From NCBI RefSeq assembly GCF_051106095.1, contig NC_135791.1, forward strand, positions 10,330,501 to 10,394,500: DNA of 64,000 nucleotides, given 5' to 3'. This DNA comes from Pogona vitticeps (lineage: Eukaryota > Chordata > Lepidosauria > Squamata > Agamidae). The notes beneath the pieces were generated by a model. The model had not been told where the DNA came from and did no database searches. It saw only the letters and a list, made by a program, of their open reading frames with translations. The position numbers were made by a program, and so were the translations under genes. Numbering within the stretch: position 1 is the stretch's first letter; every line of letters starts with the position of its first letter. Below are positions 1-10,297 of this stretch, one piece after another.

Positions 1-179
1 CCTCGCCCATAGATTCGAAGATGGATTCTGCTTCCTTCTACCACTTGAACGATGTCATTTTCTAAGTTGGCAGCCCCTGGCTTGGTGCTGTTCTCCAACT
101 TCATGCCTATGATCACTGTGTTATTAGAGCTAGCACTAGCTAGCAATGGGAAAGTGAGCAGAAACAAGAATATCTTCAT
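1..179 (-). CDS. CNNM-type metal transport mediator, N-terminal part of first exon (cut by window edge)
   Basis: Read on the minus strand from the ATG at 179, the frame is open for 59 codons to the window edge. Residues 1-17 form a signal peptide (MKIFLFLLTFPLLASAS). Then comes TVIIGMKLEN (21-30), an N-glycosylation sequon (NST, 30-32), and EGSRIHLRIYG (48-58). CNNM2 and CNNM4 begin their extracellular domain with a (I/V)VGMRLE-like strand followed by a short loop and a (S/T)xVxLR(L/V)YG strand, and this order and spacing match. CNNM proteins are membrane proteins with DUF21, CBS-pair and cyclic-nucleotide-binding-like domains that influence Mg2+ transport. The start is supported by an A at -3 and by the signal peptide following directly. 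The rest of the gene lies off the window. Which CNNM paralogue it is cannot be told, and no CNNM gene is known to me beside TRNP1/KDF1 in human, so the location is unusual. Confidence 0.68.
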   Translation of the reverse strand, partial: MKIFLFLLTFPLLASASSNNTVIIGMKLENSTKPGAANLENDIVQVVEGSRIHLRIYGR

Positions 180-2474
180 CTTGCCTTCTTCCTAGGCACA
201 AAATCAAAACCTTCCTTCCATCAGTGTTCCCTGAAAACTATATTTAGTCTGTGCATCTCCTTACTTGAAGGTCTGCTCATAACAGACTGGGCAAACACGT
301 GTCATAAACCCATTTCCTGTGGGGAGCACCCCCCCCCTTATTTGGCATGCTACATGTGCTGGCTGGCAATGACATTGAGAGGAAGAAGGGACTAAAATCC
401 TAAATTTATTTATGTACTATAATCTAGCCAGAAGCTACCTAGCTTTGGGTAAAAGGGCATGGAATGGGGCTTACGTGTGACCCCCCCATCACCCACTGAG
501 CACTTGGCACATACTGTATGTATAGGTTTACAAACTCTCACTCTCCTCCCCACAGATTCATCCCATTGCCTTGATGCCATCTTCAAAATCTCTTTCCCCC
601 CTCACTCTTTGCCCTTCCCATAGCGTTTCTAACAGATTCTTCAAAAGTAACCCTCTCATCGCCTCCTTCCATTCCCTCTTAACCAACCAACACCAGGATG
701 TGTATATACTTTCCACTAGCCATTCCACAGCTTTCAGTCACTTGCCAGATCTGCCAAACACAATACTTGCTGTGTTATAATAAAATGTAACACAGAAACA
801 CCAAATGTTGAACAACTTGAGTAATATTACACTCCATCCAAGCACGACGGTAGGGTACTTAGAATGCTCTTGGAAAGATCTAGTGCTTTACTTTGGTGGA
901 ATGTGCTAAATGCCTCACCAAACGACAAACCCTAGGATGGCAAAAGGTGGAGTCATGTTCATCAAAGCAGTGTGCTATAGTGGTGGAATACATAGAAGCA
1001 TTCTCCACATACTTTCAGAGTTGACACTGTGAGGTCTGATTTTAAAAGCAGAACAGAAATGTGCAGAGAGGATACGTATGGCTATGCCGTTACAGTAAAC
1101 AGATTCATCCGCATAAGTCCCTCAGCTTAGTGAAGGACACTAATGTTCACAAGATGTTTGGGTCTCCTTGAAGCACAAGAATACTGCAAATCCTTCACAC
1201 GTTGTAAGTGCACTGGACCAAAGGATATTGCAGGCACATCTTTGATGGACACAAATATGGATGGTGCGGGGAAATGTCCATTATTTTAATCTTTATGCAT
1301 TTCATGGAGGGAATGGGTTTCTTTTCTTTTTTCTTTTAAAACTTTCTCTAACATTCTTTTAAATAGGTCCTGCTATAATAGAACCAAAAGCTGATTTGCA
1401 AATAATCACTTATCGGGAGTGGGAAGTGGAATAGGAGGATTTAAGACCAAGCTGTGCATTTCATACCATTAATTGAAACCCTCTGGGAGATAATGTGTTC
1501 CTTCTCCTATCTGAACCCTCTAAGCTGCTATTAAAATCATCCTCTCCTCTCTGCTTTTGGCAGACAAGCTTGGGATGAGATTAAGGCAACAGCCAGAGGA
1601 GAGGAAACCAGCTTTGCCTTTTCCTCCTTGTCTTCCTTTGTGTCCAGAAGATTTTTGAAAGGGGTTCACGGGCAGCCCAAGATGGAAAGCCACTATATAC
1701 GTATGTACTGAGTCAGGTCTCTGTTTGCTCCGCCTGGCCTGGTGTTGTCAGCACTGAGCCACAGAGAGATTCTCCAGGACTCAGGCAGGCATTTTCCACC
1801 CAGTTCTGATTCAAAATGCCAGGGATTGGACCGGCATGCAAAGGACTCTCACGAAGCTGCAATGCCCTTGGCTGCACACTCAGCCAGAGCCAGGCCAAGG
1901 ATTCTGCATCAATCACAGTTCCCTGTACGGAAGCTGAGTGGGTGAGCAGATCAATCTTAGGATGGGATCAGATTGGGAAACAGCGCTCAGTTTGGACTGC
2001 TTGTGGCAGAGTCTGAGGCAAGGCTCCTGCAATAGCAATCCAGCCTGATCCTGATCTGTGACCAAGTTGGACCTCGTTGATCCAGCATCAGGGCTAAACG
2101 TCTTGGGGTCTCTGGGGGGGGGGAGTGATTCCTTCACAGATGGAAGGATCCCTGAAAGGAAAGTTGCTTTTGAGAAAGCCACCCCTTCTGGTGCAATCAG
2201 GCACTCTCCTTTTCTTGCCATCTGATCACACCCTTTCTTCAGCACTGGGAATGGGAGAGTATCTTCCACCACTTTGGTGGCTGGCTGGGCTAACGCGGGG
2301 GCTACAAGACAGGCTGGGTGACACAAACATCTAGGGAGAGATTAATTAGTCTATATGCCTTGCTTGTGGCTATTTTGCATGTATGAGCCATAACTGTGCT
2401 CCCTTCTGTTTTCACATTGATCAGAATTTTTCCTAAATACAATTTAAAAAAATGCATTCCTTTTCATACAATTT
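180..2474. other. 5' flank of the CNNM-like gene; no other gene recognised
   Basis: Unique-looking AT-moderate sequence. It should hold the promoter of the minus-strand CNNM-like gene, but there is no CpG island and I cannot place a start site. Short open frames at 1.7-2.3 kb on both strands show no family resemblance or codon structure and look like chance. Confidence 0.4.
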
Positions 2475-2556
2475 TTATTTATTTATTTATTTATTTATTC
2501 AATTTATATGCCGCCCAAACTACCCAGAGGTCTCTGGGCGGCTTACAATAATAATA
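2475..2556. repeat. (TTTA)n followed by a dispersed repeat end
   Basis: A run of TTTA units (about 2475-2500) leads into a short segment reading ATATGCCGCCCAAACTACC then a GGGCGGCTTACAA block. A related GGGCGGCTTACAA block occurs at about 32785, so this is the end of a dispersed repeat, family not identified. Confidence 0.5.
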
Positions 2557-2997
2557 TACGCTTCAGGATTTTAAATCATTCTCACACCTTTGTTCACAGA
2601 TTTCCCCAATACGTGCTTGCTGCATGCAGCTTTCCCTGACATACATTTTTGGATACAGTTTTGGGATCCAAGAGCTGCATCACAAATTTCAAATAAGTAC
2701 GCAGCCTAAAAAATTCTTATCTTTTGATCCACAATCTTGGCAGGATGTTCAGCCAGTTCGCTTTGGAATGGAGGCCAGATTGAATGCTCCCTCATCCCTC
2801 TGAGCAACCACAGAGGGGAAAGACCAGAATGCGCAGGAGGAATCAAGGCAGTGGGAGAATTTTGCTCTTGCTTTGCAGTCTCTGGCCTCTGAGGAAGCTT
2901 CTTCAGTCGATTTCATGATAGGGCTGGCGCTGATAATCAAGAATCTAAGAGAAGATCGCCCCCACCAAGTCAGGTTATCTGTCTTTCTAACCCAGTA

Positions 2998-3516
2998 CAG
3001 TGGGGTCTTGACTTAAGAACGGCTCAAGTTAAGAACATTTTGACTTAAGAACCGCTCTCATAGGAAAATATTGACTTGACTTACATACTTAGATTTGAGT
3101 TAAGAACTGGAAAAAAAAAACCACATGGGAGGCAGGGAAAGTGCAAAATGTGAACTTTCAGTTAACTGTTGGCCAGTGAAAAGGGTGCCTGTCTTCTTCC
3201 TCACTCCTCCCAGCGTTTAGAGAGTGGATTGGGAGACAGTCTTCGGACTGCCTGGTACTGGACTGCCTGGACTGTCTTTTCCCTGCCTTCCCTGAACCTT
3301 TCTTGACCTAAGAAAAAAAAAGAAACAAAATATCCCCCTCTAGTGGTTGAAGGCGGAATAGCAGCTTCCCATTAGTTTCTATGGACGGAAAAGAGCAGAT
3401 ACGGATCAAATGGTTTTCAATGCATTCCTATGGGAAATGCAGATTTGACCTGAGAAGTTTTTGACATGAGAACCGCCTTCCAATACGGATTAAGTTCTCA
3501 AGTCAAGACCCCAGTG
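2998..3516. mobile_element. TA-flanked Tigger/pogo-like DNA transposon, non-autonomous
   Basis: Inverted ends CAGTGGGGTCTTGACTTAAG and a matching right end (CTCAAGTCAAGACCCCAGTG, one change), flanked by TA on both sides. TA duplication and CAGTGG ends fit the pogo/Tigger branch of Tc1/mariner. No transposase frame remains in its roughly 520 bp. A shorter relative with the same right arm is at 19854..20098. Confidence 0.7.
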
Positions 3517-3777
3517 TATCAGAGACCGTGAAATATCCTGATAGATCACCCAAAGCATCACATGATATATTATCCTAGACTCATACAGTTGGAGGGGGAG
3601 TGGTAGACCATTCACTCCAACCTCCTGTTCAAGGCATGAAAACCTCAGCTAGAGGCTCCCGAAGAGATGGCGATGCAGCCTCCATGTTCAGCTGTATTTT
3701 GCTTTTAAGTGGATGCTGCAGAGGTTAAATCTGAGGCTTTCTTCATGCAAAGCAGAAGCTGATGCTTCTGTTCTTGT

Positions 3778-4425
3778 TATGTGCCACCAAGTTGCTTCTT
3801 CTGACCTGCAGGGATTTTAAAGTACAGTGGTGCCTCGCTTAACGAGTGCACCGTATAACGACAAAATCGCATAGCGATCCGTTTTTTTGGATCGCTAATG
3901 CAATCGCTCAACGTTTTTTTAATAGGGCAAAATTCGTTTTGCGGTTTTTTTGGATCGCTAATGCGATCGCTCAACGTTTTTTTAATAGGGCAAAATTCGC
4001 TTTGCAAAGACCGGTAAGCGTTTAGCTTACCAATCTTCACAAAACGAAGCCCAACGATCAGCTGTTCGGTGGCCAAAATGGCCTCCGGAAGCCCGGAAAT
4101 GGCCCAGAATGGGCGAGGGGAGGGCGCGAAAATGGCTGCCTGCCATTAAGAAGCATCGCTGAACGGTGAGTATTCGGCCCATTTGGAACGCATTAAACCA
4201 TGTTTAATGCGTTCCAATGGAATTCCCTGCCCCATTCAACGATGCTTCAGCATAGCGAAGGTTAATCCAGAACGGATTAACCTCGCTATGCGAGGCACCA
4301 CTGTATATGAGATGTTTCAGGAGGGGTTTATCCTTGGTTTCTATGGATGGCTGGGGACTTGAACCAGCATCTCCTGACCTCCAGGTCAGTCCTGCTATCT
4401 CACTGGCTCTTCTGCCTTCCTCTGC
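3778..4425 (-). mobile_element. tRNA-derived SINE, interrupted by a palindromic element
   Basis: Two pieces flank the insertion at 3825..4303. The right piece, read on the minus strand, has a tRNA B-box-like GGTTCAAGTCC following a GAGCCAGTGAGATAGCAGG head. The left piece contains the tail-side text complementary to GGTCAGAAGAAGCAACTTGG. The pieces appear to be one SINE split by the later insertion. Confidence 0.5.
3825..4303. mobile_element. Palindromic TA-flanked DNA transposon (copy 1 of 7)
   Basis: Starts CAGTGGTGCCTCGCTTAACG and ends GCGAGGCACCACTG, with TA on each side. The 479-bp element folds on itself over much of its length (GATCGCTAATGC and ATTAACCTCGCTATG arms). It carries no protein frame. 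The interior has ACGATCAGCTG and two AAAATGGC blocks (near 4075 and 4130). TA duplication and CAGTGG ends suggest a Tigger/pogo-type non-autonomous family. Confidence 0.8.
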
Positions 4426-4889
4426 CCTCAAATAAAACATATTACCATTCTTTGTGGTTTTGAATAAAGAATTATCTGCCTAGACTGGAGACCCCTTCCC
4501 CAGGATTTCTGGCAGGATGGCTTTCTCAGATTTGCTGGATATTCACCTCGAGTACTTTGGCAAAACATGGCAGGCTTGGTGTGATTATGTTATTGGGAAA
4601 GGGCCTGTTTTAAGCATAATTAGCCTTTATTCAATATCATCATGTTAGCAAGTTCAGTCCCAACAAGACAGAAGTGCTCCTACTCAATCTGTGGGCAGAT
4701 CAGGGAATAGGGATTCGCCTCGTATTAGACAGGATTCGGCTTCCTGTGAAAGCCCAGGTTCAGAGCTTGGTGAGGCTCCTGAATTTAGCCCTGAGCCAGC
4801 GTCCGCCCAGTGTTCGGGAGAGAACAAGGCAGTTAGATGAGGCTGGTGATGCAGGGGTCAAGCTGCTGTGCAGGCATCCTCCAGCCGTG

Positions 4890-4965
4890 AGAGCCGATGG
4901 GAACAACCTGCTCTGAATAGAGGTCTTGGAACAGCGTCCAGGGTGGCTGAGAAGGGAACAAACTG
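4890..4965 (-). repeat. Fragment of the same LINE as at 16.2-17.8 kb
   Basis: The run CTGCTCTGAATAGAGG followed by GGAACAGC and GGTGGCTGAGAAGG closely matches 16200-16247, the 3'-end coding region of the LINE described there. Only a short 3' piece is present. Confidence 0.55.
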
Positions 4966-5631
4966 CTGTCCTGCAGCCAAAACTGTGCTCGTGATCTGGG
5001 GTTCAATCCCAGGTAGCCGGCTCAAGATGAACTCCGCCTTTGATCCTTCCAAAGCTGGTAAAATGAGCACCCAGCTTGCCCGGGGGGGGGCAGGGGGGCA
5101 ACGTGAAGCCTGCATAAATAACTTCTAAACTGCCCAGAGAGTGCATTTAAGCGCTATGGGGCTGGCTGCAGGGAACACAAGAGTCCCCCAGTTTTAACAT
5201 GCCTTCCCTGGCTGCTGGTCCATTTCTGAGGCTCTCTTCTAAGTCCTAGTTCTGGCCTGCCAGATCTTCCACAGCTTCAGTCTGGGTGATTTGAAGGACA
5301 ACCTCTCCCTACAAGGTCTTACCCTTGTTTGTAAATCTCTGGAGCAGCCCATCCTCTGTCTCCCGAAATTGGGGGTGGGGGTGGAAAGGCTATCCAAGGA
5401 GGATACCAGGAGGGTCTCCTCACTGGCTGCTCCCAGGATTCAAGATATGCCCCCCCCCCCTCAGTGGGCAGGCAGAGACCTCTCTTTTAAAGCATGTTTT
5501 AAAAAACTGATCAGAACAAACTTTTATTGCAGGAAACTGTGTATTCTTCGGTGCTTGAGTCCTTGCTTTTCTGTTTTTTTAAATTAGCATTTAAAGTTTA
5601 ATTGTTTTTCAATGTCATAATTAGTTTTTAG
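4966..5631. other. Intergenic stretch, possible old LINE debris
   Basis: Contains homopolymer G and C runs (near 5080 and 5450) and no credible coding frame. The part at about 5205-5510 has the feel of an old LINE 3' region, but I cannot name the family. Confidence 0.3.
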
Positions 5632-5823
5632 TTGTGTGTGATGTGTCATCAAGTAACTGCTGACTTCCCACAACCCTGATAGGGCTTTCCGAGGTAAGTG
5701 AGATCTTTAAAGGGTGGTTTTCCCAATGCCACTCCCCCAGTGCGTTTCCATAACCAAGCAGGGATTTGAAACCAGGTCTCCTGAGTCCTAGGACATCACT
5801 TTACCCACTACACCACACCAGAA
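5632..5823 (-). mobile_element. tRNA-derived SINE
   Basis: On the minus strand the head reads TGGTGTAGTGGGTAAAGTG, an A-box-like segment, followed about 30 bases later by GGTTTCAAATCCC, a B-box-like segment. This order and spacing are those of a tRNA-derived Pol III promoter. The tail runs through GGAAAGCCCTATCAGGGTTG. Not a functional tRNA: no closed cloverleaf. Confidence 0.6.
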
Positions 5824-6311
5824 GTCCCTGTTTTTAACTATTTATGAGCCACCTTGGAAGAAAGAGGGCATAGAAATAAAATAAAGCAACCTGCAACTTG
5901 TGGCTTGGCTCACTTTCTTAAGTGATTCACTTTACTACACATGTACTTTGGATTTTTCTTCTTATTGGGACTTGTGGTTTCAGTGTGCCACATCTTTTTT
6001 AAAAGGTGCTTAATTCCTTGATGCATATGTATGTATGCACTTGGTCAATTTTCTTCTGTTGTTTGTTCTGCATGTACAGTCCCATCACTATGGAGGGCTG
6101 GGGCCAAGACCAATTGCAGCTGATATTATGGGATGGCAAGGAACTTCCAAGCCCACTCAATAGTTGTATATCTGAGATGCATCTTCCCTTCCCCCGGGGC
6201 CTCTGGGGGAAGACTACAAAACACATTGTCCCCAGCCATCACAGCTGAGAATGACTGTGATTGTAATCCTGAACAACTGTAGAGTCCTGAGCTGTGAGTT
6301 CTGCCCTAAAG

Positions 6312-6450
6312 CAGTGGTCCTCAACCTTGGGCCTCCAGATGTTCTTGGACTTCAACTCCCAGAAATCCTGGCCAGCAGAGGTGGTGGTGGTGAAGGCTTC
6401 TGGGAGATGTAGTCCAATAACATCTGGGGACCCAAGGTTGGGGACCACTG
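6312..6450. mobile_element. hAT-type foldback MITE with perfect 8-bp duplication
   Basis: Ends CAGTGGTCCTCAACCTTGGG and the inverse CCAAGGTTGGGGACCACTG. The arms pair over most of the 139 bp. Flanked by the identical 8-mer CCCTAAAG (6304-6311 and 6451-6458). An 8-bp duplication is the hallmark of hAT elements. Further copies lie at 41964 and 45285, and decayed copies at 38446 and 39861. Confidence 0.88.
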
Positions 6451-6485
6451 CCCTAAAGAGTAGGTAAGCTCAGGCCACAGAACAT

Positions 6486-8684
6486 TTGTATTCCACACAA
6501 CTAATTCAAAACACATACTCAGCAAAAACAAGACCTGGAGCTGACTGCGGTTCTGATCATCAGCTTCTCATAGCAAAATTCAAGCTTAGACTGAAGAGAT
6601 TAGGAAAAACCACTGGGCCACTCAGGTATAATCTAAACCAAATCCCTTATGAATACACAGTGGAAGTAAAGAACAGATTTAAGGAACTAGATTTGGTGGA
6701 CAGAGTGCCTGAAGAACTTTGGATAGAGGCTCGTAACATTGTCCAGGAGGCAGCAACGAAAACCATCCCAAAGAAAAGGAAATGCAAGAAAGCAAAGTGG
6801 CTGTCCAACGAGGCCTTAGAAATAGCAGAGAGGAGAAGGGAAGCAAAATGCAAGGGAGATAGGGAAAGTTACAGAAACTTGAATGCAGACTTCCAAAGAA
6901 TAGCAAGGAGAGACAAGAGGGCCTTCTTAAATGAACAATGCAAAGAAATAGAGGAAGATAACAGAAAAGGAAAGACCAGAGATCTGTTCAGGAAAATTGG
7001 ACATATTAGAGGAACATTTTGCGCAAAGATGAACATGATAAAAGACAAAAATGGGAAGGACCTAACAGAAGCAGAAGACGTCAAGACGAGGTGGCAAGAA
7101 TACACAGAGGAATTATATCAGAAAGATTTGGATATCCCGGACAACCCAGACAATGTAGTTGCTGACCTTGAGCCAGACATCCTGGAGAGCGAAGTCAAGT
7201 GGGCCTTAGAAAGCCTGGCTAACAACAAGGCCAGTGGAGGTGATGGCATTCCAGTTGAACTATTTAAAATCTTGAAAGATGATGCTGTTAAGGTGCTACA
7301 TTCAATATGCCAGCAAGTTTGGAAAACTCAACAGTGGCCAGAGGATTGGAAAAGATCAGTCTACATCCCAATCCCAAAGAAAGGCAGTGCCAAAGAATGC
7401 TCCAACTACCGTACAATTGCACTCATTTCGCACGCTAGCAAGGTTATGCTCAAAATCCTACAAGGTAGGCTTCAGCAGTATGTGGACCGAGAACTCCCAG
7501 AAGTACAAGCTGGATTCCGAAGAGGCAGAGGAACTCGAGACCAAATTGCTAACTTGCGCTGGATCATGGAGAAAGCCAGAGAGTTCCAGAAAAATATCTA
7601 CTTCTGCTTCATTGACTATGCGAAAGCCTTTGACTGTGTGGACCACAGCAAACTATGGCAAGTTCTTAAAGAAATGGGAGTGCCTGACCACTTTATCTGT
7701 CTCCTGAGAAACCTATATGTGGGACAGGAAGCAACAGTTAGAACTGGTCATGGAACAACTGAGTGGTTCAAAATTGGGAAAGGAGTACGACAAGGCTGTA
7801 TATTGTCCCCCAGCTTATTTAACTTATATGCAGAATACATCATGCGGAAGGCTGGACTGGAAGAAACCCAAGCCGGAATTAAGATTGCCGGAAGAAATAT
7901 CAACAACCTCCGATATGCAGATGATACCACTCTGATGGCAGAAAGTGAGGAGGAATTAAAGAACCTTGTAATGAGAGTGAAAGAGGAGAGTGCAAAAAAC
8001 GGTCTGAAACTCAACATCAAAAAAACTAAGATCATGGCCACTGGTCCCATCACCTCCTGGGAAATAGAAGGGGAAGATATGGAGGCAGTGTCAAATTTTA
8101 TCTTCCTGGGCTCCATGATCACTGCAGATGGAGACAGCAGCCCTGAAATTAAAAGGCGCCTTCTTCTTGGGAGGAAAGCGATGACAAATCTTGACAGCAT
8201 CTTGAAAAGCAGAGACATCACCTTGCGAACAAAAGTCCGAATAGTCAAAGCTATGGTTTTTCCTGTCGTGATGTATGGAAGTGAGAGCTGGACCATAAAG
8301 AAAGCAGACCGCCGAAGAATTGATGCCTTTGAATTGTGGTGCTGGAGGAGGCTCTTGAGAATCCCCTGGACTGCAAGGAGAACAAACCTATCAGTTCTAA
8401 AGGAAATCAACCCTGAATGCTCACTTGAAGGACAGATCCTGAAGCTGAGGCTCCAGTACTTTGGCCATCTCATGAGAAGAAAAGAGTCTTTGGAAAAAAC
8501 CTTGATGTTAGGAAGGTGTGATGGCAAGAGGAGAAGGGGACGACCGAGGATGAGATGGCTGGACAGTGTCTGCGAAGCAACCAACATGAACCTGACACAA
8601 CTCCGGGAGGCAGTAGAAGACAGGAGGGCCTGGCGTGCTCTGGTCCATGGGGTCACGAAGAGTCGGACACGACTAAACGACTAA
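6486..8684 (+). CDS. BovB reverse transcriptase, open reading frame lacking most of the endonuclease domain
   Basis: A 732-codon frame. Residues 16-25 (TRPGADCGSDH region) are the last part of the AP-endonuclease domain, with its terminal SDH motif. The RT domain follows: NNKASGGDGIPVELF, then QAGFRRGRGTRDQI, FIDYAKAFDCVDH (from residue 375), GVRQGCILSPSLFNLY, and the catalytic YADD (477-480). The C-terminal part contains AFELWCWRRLLRIPW and ends in SRTRLND, which is characteristic of BovB. The first ATG lies at or before the element border, so the N-terminal dozen residues may be host sequence. Without the endonuclease the copy cannot prime normally, but the RT residues look intact. The product would reverse-transcribe RTE RNA at the target site. 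Confidence 0.9.
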   Translation: MYSTQLIQNTYSAKTRPGADCGSDHQLLIAKFKLRLKRLGKTTGPLRYNLNQIPYEYTVEVKNRFKELDLVDRVPEELWIEARNIVQEAATKTIPKKRKCKKAKWLSNEALEIAERRREAKCKGDRESYRNLNADFQRIARRDKRAFLNEQCKEIEEDNRKGKTRDLFRKIGHIRGTFCAKMNMIKDKNGKDLTEAEDVKTRWQEYTEELYQKDLDIPDNPDNVVADLEPDILESEVKWALESLANNKASGGDGIPVELFKILKDDAVKVLHSICQQVWKTQQWPEDWKRSVYIPIPKKGSAKECSNYRTIALISHASKVMLKILQGRLQQYVDRELPEVQAGFRRGRGTRDQIANLRWIMEKAREFQKNIYFCFIDYAKAFDCVDHSKLWQVLKEMGVPDHFICLLRNLYVGQEATVRTGHGTTEWFKIGKGVRQGCILSPSLFNLYAEYIMRKAGLEETQAGIKIAGRNINNLRYADDTTLMAESEEELKNLVMRVKEESAKNGLKLNIKKTKIMATGPITSWEIEGEDMEAVSNFIFLGSMITADGDSSPEIKRRLLLGRKAMTNLDSILKSRDITLRTKVRIVKAMVFPVVMYGSESWTIKKADRRRIDAFELWCWRRLLRIPWTARRTNLSVLKEINPECSLEGQILKLRLQYFGHLMRRKESLEKTLMLGRCDGKRRRGRPRMRWLDSVCEATNMNLTQLREAVEDRRAWRALVHGVTKSRTRLND

Positions 8685-8711
8685 ACACACACACACACAC
8701 ACACAACACAT
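6500..8711 (+). mobile_element. BovB (RTE clade) LINE, 5'-truncated, coding part uninterrupted
   Basis: Begins inside the C-terminal end of the apurinic endonuclease domain and runs to the normal 3' end, CACGACTAAACGACTAAAC, followed by a CA-rich tail. The predicted protein matches ruminant and squamate BovB through its whole length, including the RT motifs and the GVTKSRTRLND C-terminus. No stop interrupts 2.2 kb, so this insertion is young. The exact 5' junction, just after the hAT MITE at 6450, is not resolved, and no target duplication was found. Confidence 0.92.
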
Positions 8712-9711
8712 ACATATGATGATTTGGGATAGGACGCTAAAGGTAAATCCTCATCTTTTAAAAAAACTGACTGCTTGTCCAGGTACATATCCTGGCTATC
8801 AATGCCTGATAACACCCCAGCTACCCTTCTGGAACTTTTGTCCCTTGACTGATTCCTCGGCTTCTACAGACTGAAATCTTGCAGGCGAATTCCGTTGTTG
8901 TGTATCAGGACACAAAGCATAGCAAAAGGTGGAGGAGAAGGCCAGGAAAGGAGTCTGCTTTTCTTTTTAATGAAGACAAAAAGAAGCACAAGGCATCATG
9001 AGTCAGCAGCAAATAAGGCTTCTTGCCTTTCCACTGTATGAGTCAGCACAGTGACACACCTTTGCGCATCACAATGATGTAGTATGACAAGTCACCAGGC
9101 CTATTAAGTGAAATAAGATGTATGTGGGAAATAATCGGTTGCAATTCAAGTATGATTTAAAAAAACAACAACAACTGGTTTTAAACCCCCTGTTGATATT
9201 CCTTTAAAATAGCAATACTTGACCTGCTTTAATTAGTGTTTTAACTCCTGAGGAATCAGAACTGCAGTGCTGAGTTAGAGTTGCTTCCCTTTCCAAACAT
9301 AATAGACTTTCCCAAGATGGGGGGCGGGGTTTGCCTGTATATATTTCCTCCTGCTGGACAATTATGAAGAAGCTTCCCAGGACAATTTTAGGCTCGACAG
9401 GAGGGAATCCATGGTGTGACAATCCTCATCCGTTTCCTGCTTCCACCTTGGCAAAACTGCTTTTACGCTCTTTTTCTTTTTCATGGATGTGATCCTTCTA
9501 GTTCAGTTATAGGGTTTATAGAACATGCTTTTCAAATCTGAAGAAAGATCATGCATAAGCCTCTCCTCATTAAAAATCAGTCAAACAAAAACATCTGTTA
9601 CTCTGTACTGCATTGATACTGAGGCCACATTGCCAGTCAGAGTGAGCAATAATGAACAAGACGGACCAGTAATCTGACTCGGTATAAGATAGCTTTCTCC
9701 ATTAAAGAACT
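8712..9711. other. Intergenic, nothing recognised
   Basis: No repeat family or coding frame recognised. Short open frames are chance. Confidence 0.3.
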
Positions 9712-9856
9712 GCTGGATAGCACAGTGGTTTAGGTCTCTCTGGCTGTGGAGCCAGAGGTTGGAAGTGTGATTCCCCACTGGGCTGACTTGACGGGGGCCA
9801 GATTCAGTGATCCACATGGTCCCTTCCAGTTCTGCAGTTCAGAGATGAGGATAATT
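9712..9856 (+). mobile_element. tRNA-derived SINE
   Basis: Head GGATAGCACAGTGGTTTAGG resembles a tRNA A box. The stretch GTGGAGCCAGAGGTTGGAAG is followed by a B-box-like GTGTGATTCCCCACTGG. The 3' part reads GGTCCCTTCCAGTTCTGCAG. Same family as 40207 and 47402. Confidence 0.65.
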
Positions 9857-9864
9857 CCCTTATA

Positions 9865-10297
9865 CAGTGGTGCTTCGCATTACGACATTAATTCGTTCCA
9901 GCAAAATCGCTGTAGAACGAAAACGTCGTAGTACGAAATTTAAAACCCATAGAAACCCATTAAAACCCAATTAATGCGTTCCTATGGGCTTGAAATTCAC
10001 CATCCAGTGAAGATCCTCCATAACGCGGCCATTTTTGCTGCCTGTGCAGTGAGAAATCCGTCCCAGAAAAGAGCGGGGACCCTTTTTTTTAACCCGGCGA
10101 CCATTTTGAAACTGCTGATCAGCTGGCTGAAAATCGTCTCTTTGCGATGATCGGTTCCCGAACCAGGGAACCGATCATCGCAAAGCGAAATTCCCCCATT
10201 GAAACCATCGTAAAGCGATCGCTTTTGCGATTGCAAAAAGTTCCCCGTCTAGTGATTTTGTCGTTAAACGGAGCACTCGTCTTGCGAGGCACCACTG
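9865..10297. mobile_element. Palindromic TA-flanked DNA transposon (copy 2 of 7)
   Basis: Starts CAGTGGTGCTTCGCATTACG and ends CTTGCGAGGCACCACTG, flanked by TA. It sits just after a SINE. The interior holds GCGGCCATTTTTGC and CGACCATTTTG, the inverse of the AAAATGG(C/T) motif seen in sister copies. Confidence 0.78.

Noticed and set aside
7748-8656. 302-codon minus-strand frame
   Set aside because: Antisense shadow of the BovB reverse transcriptase frame.
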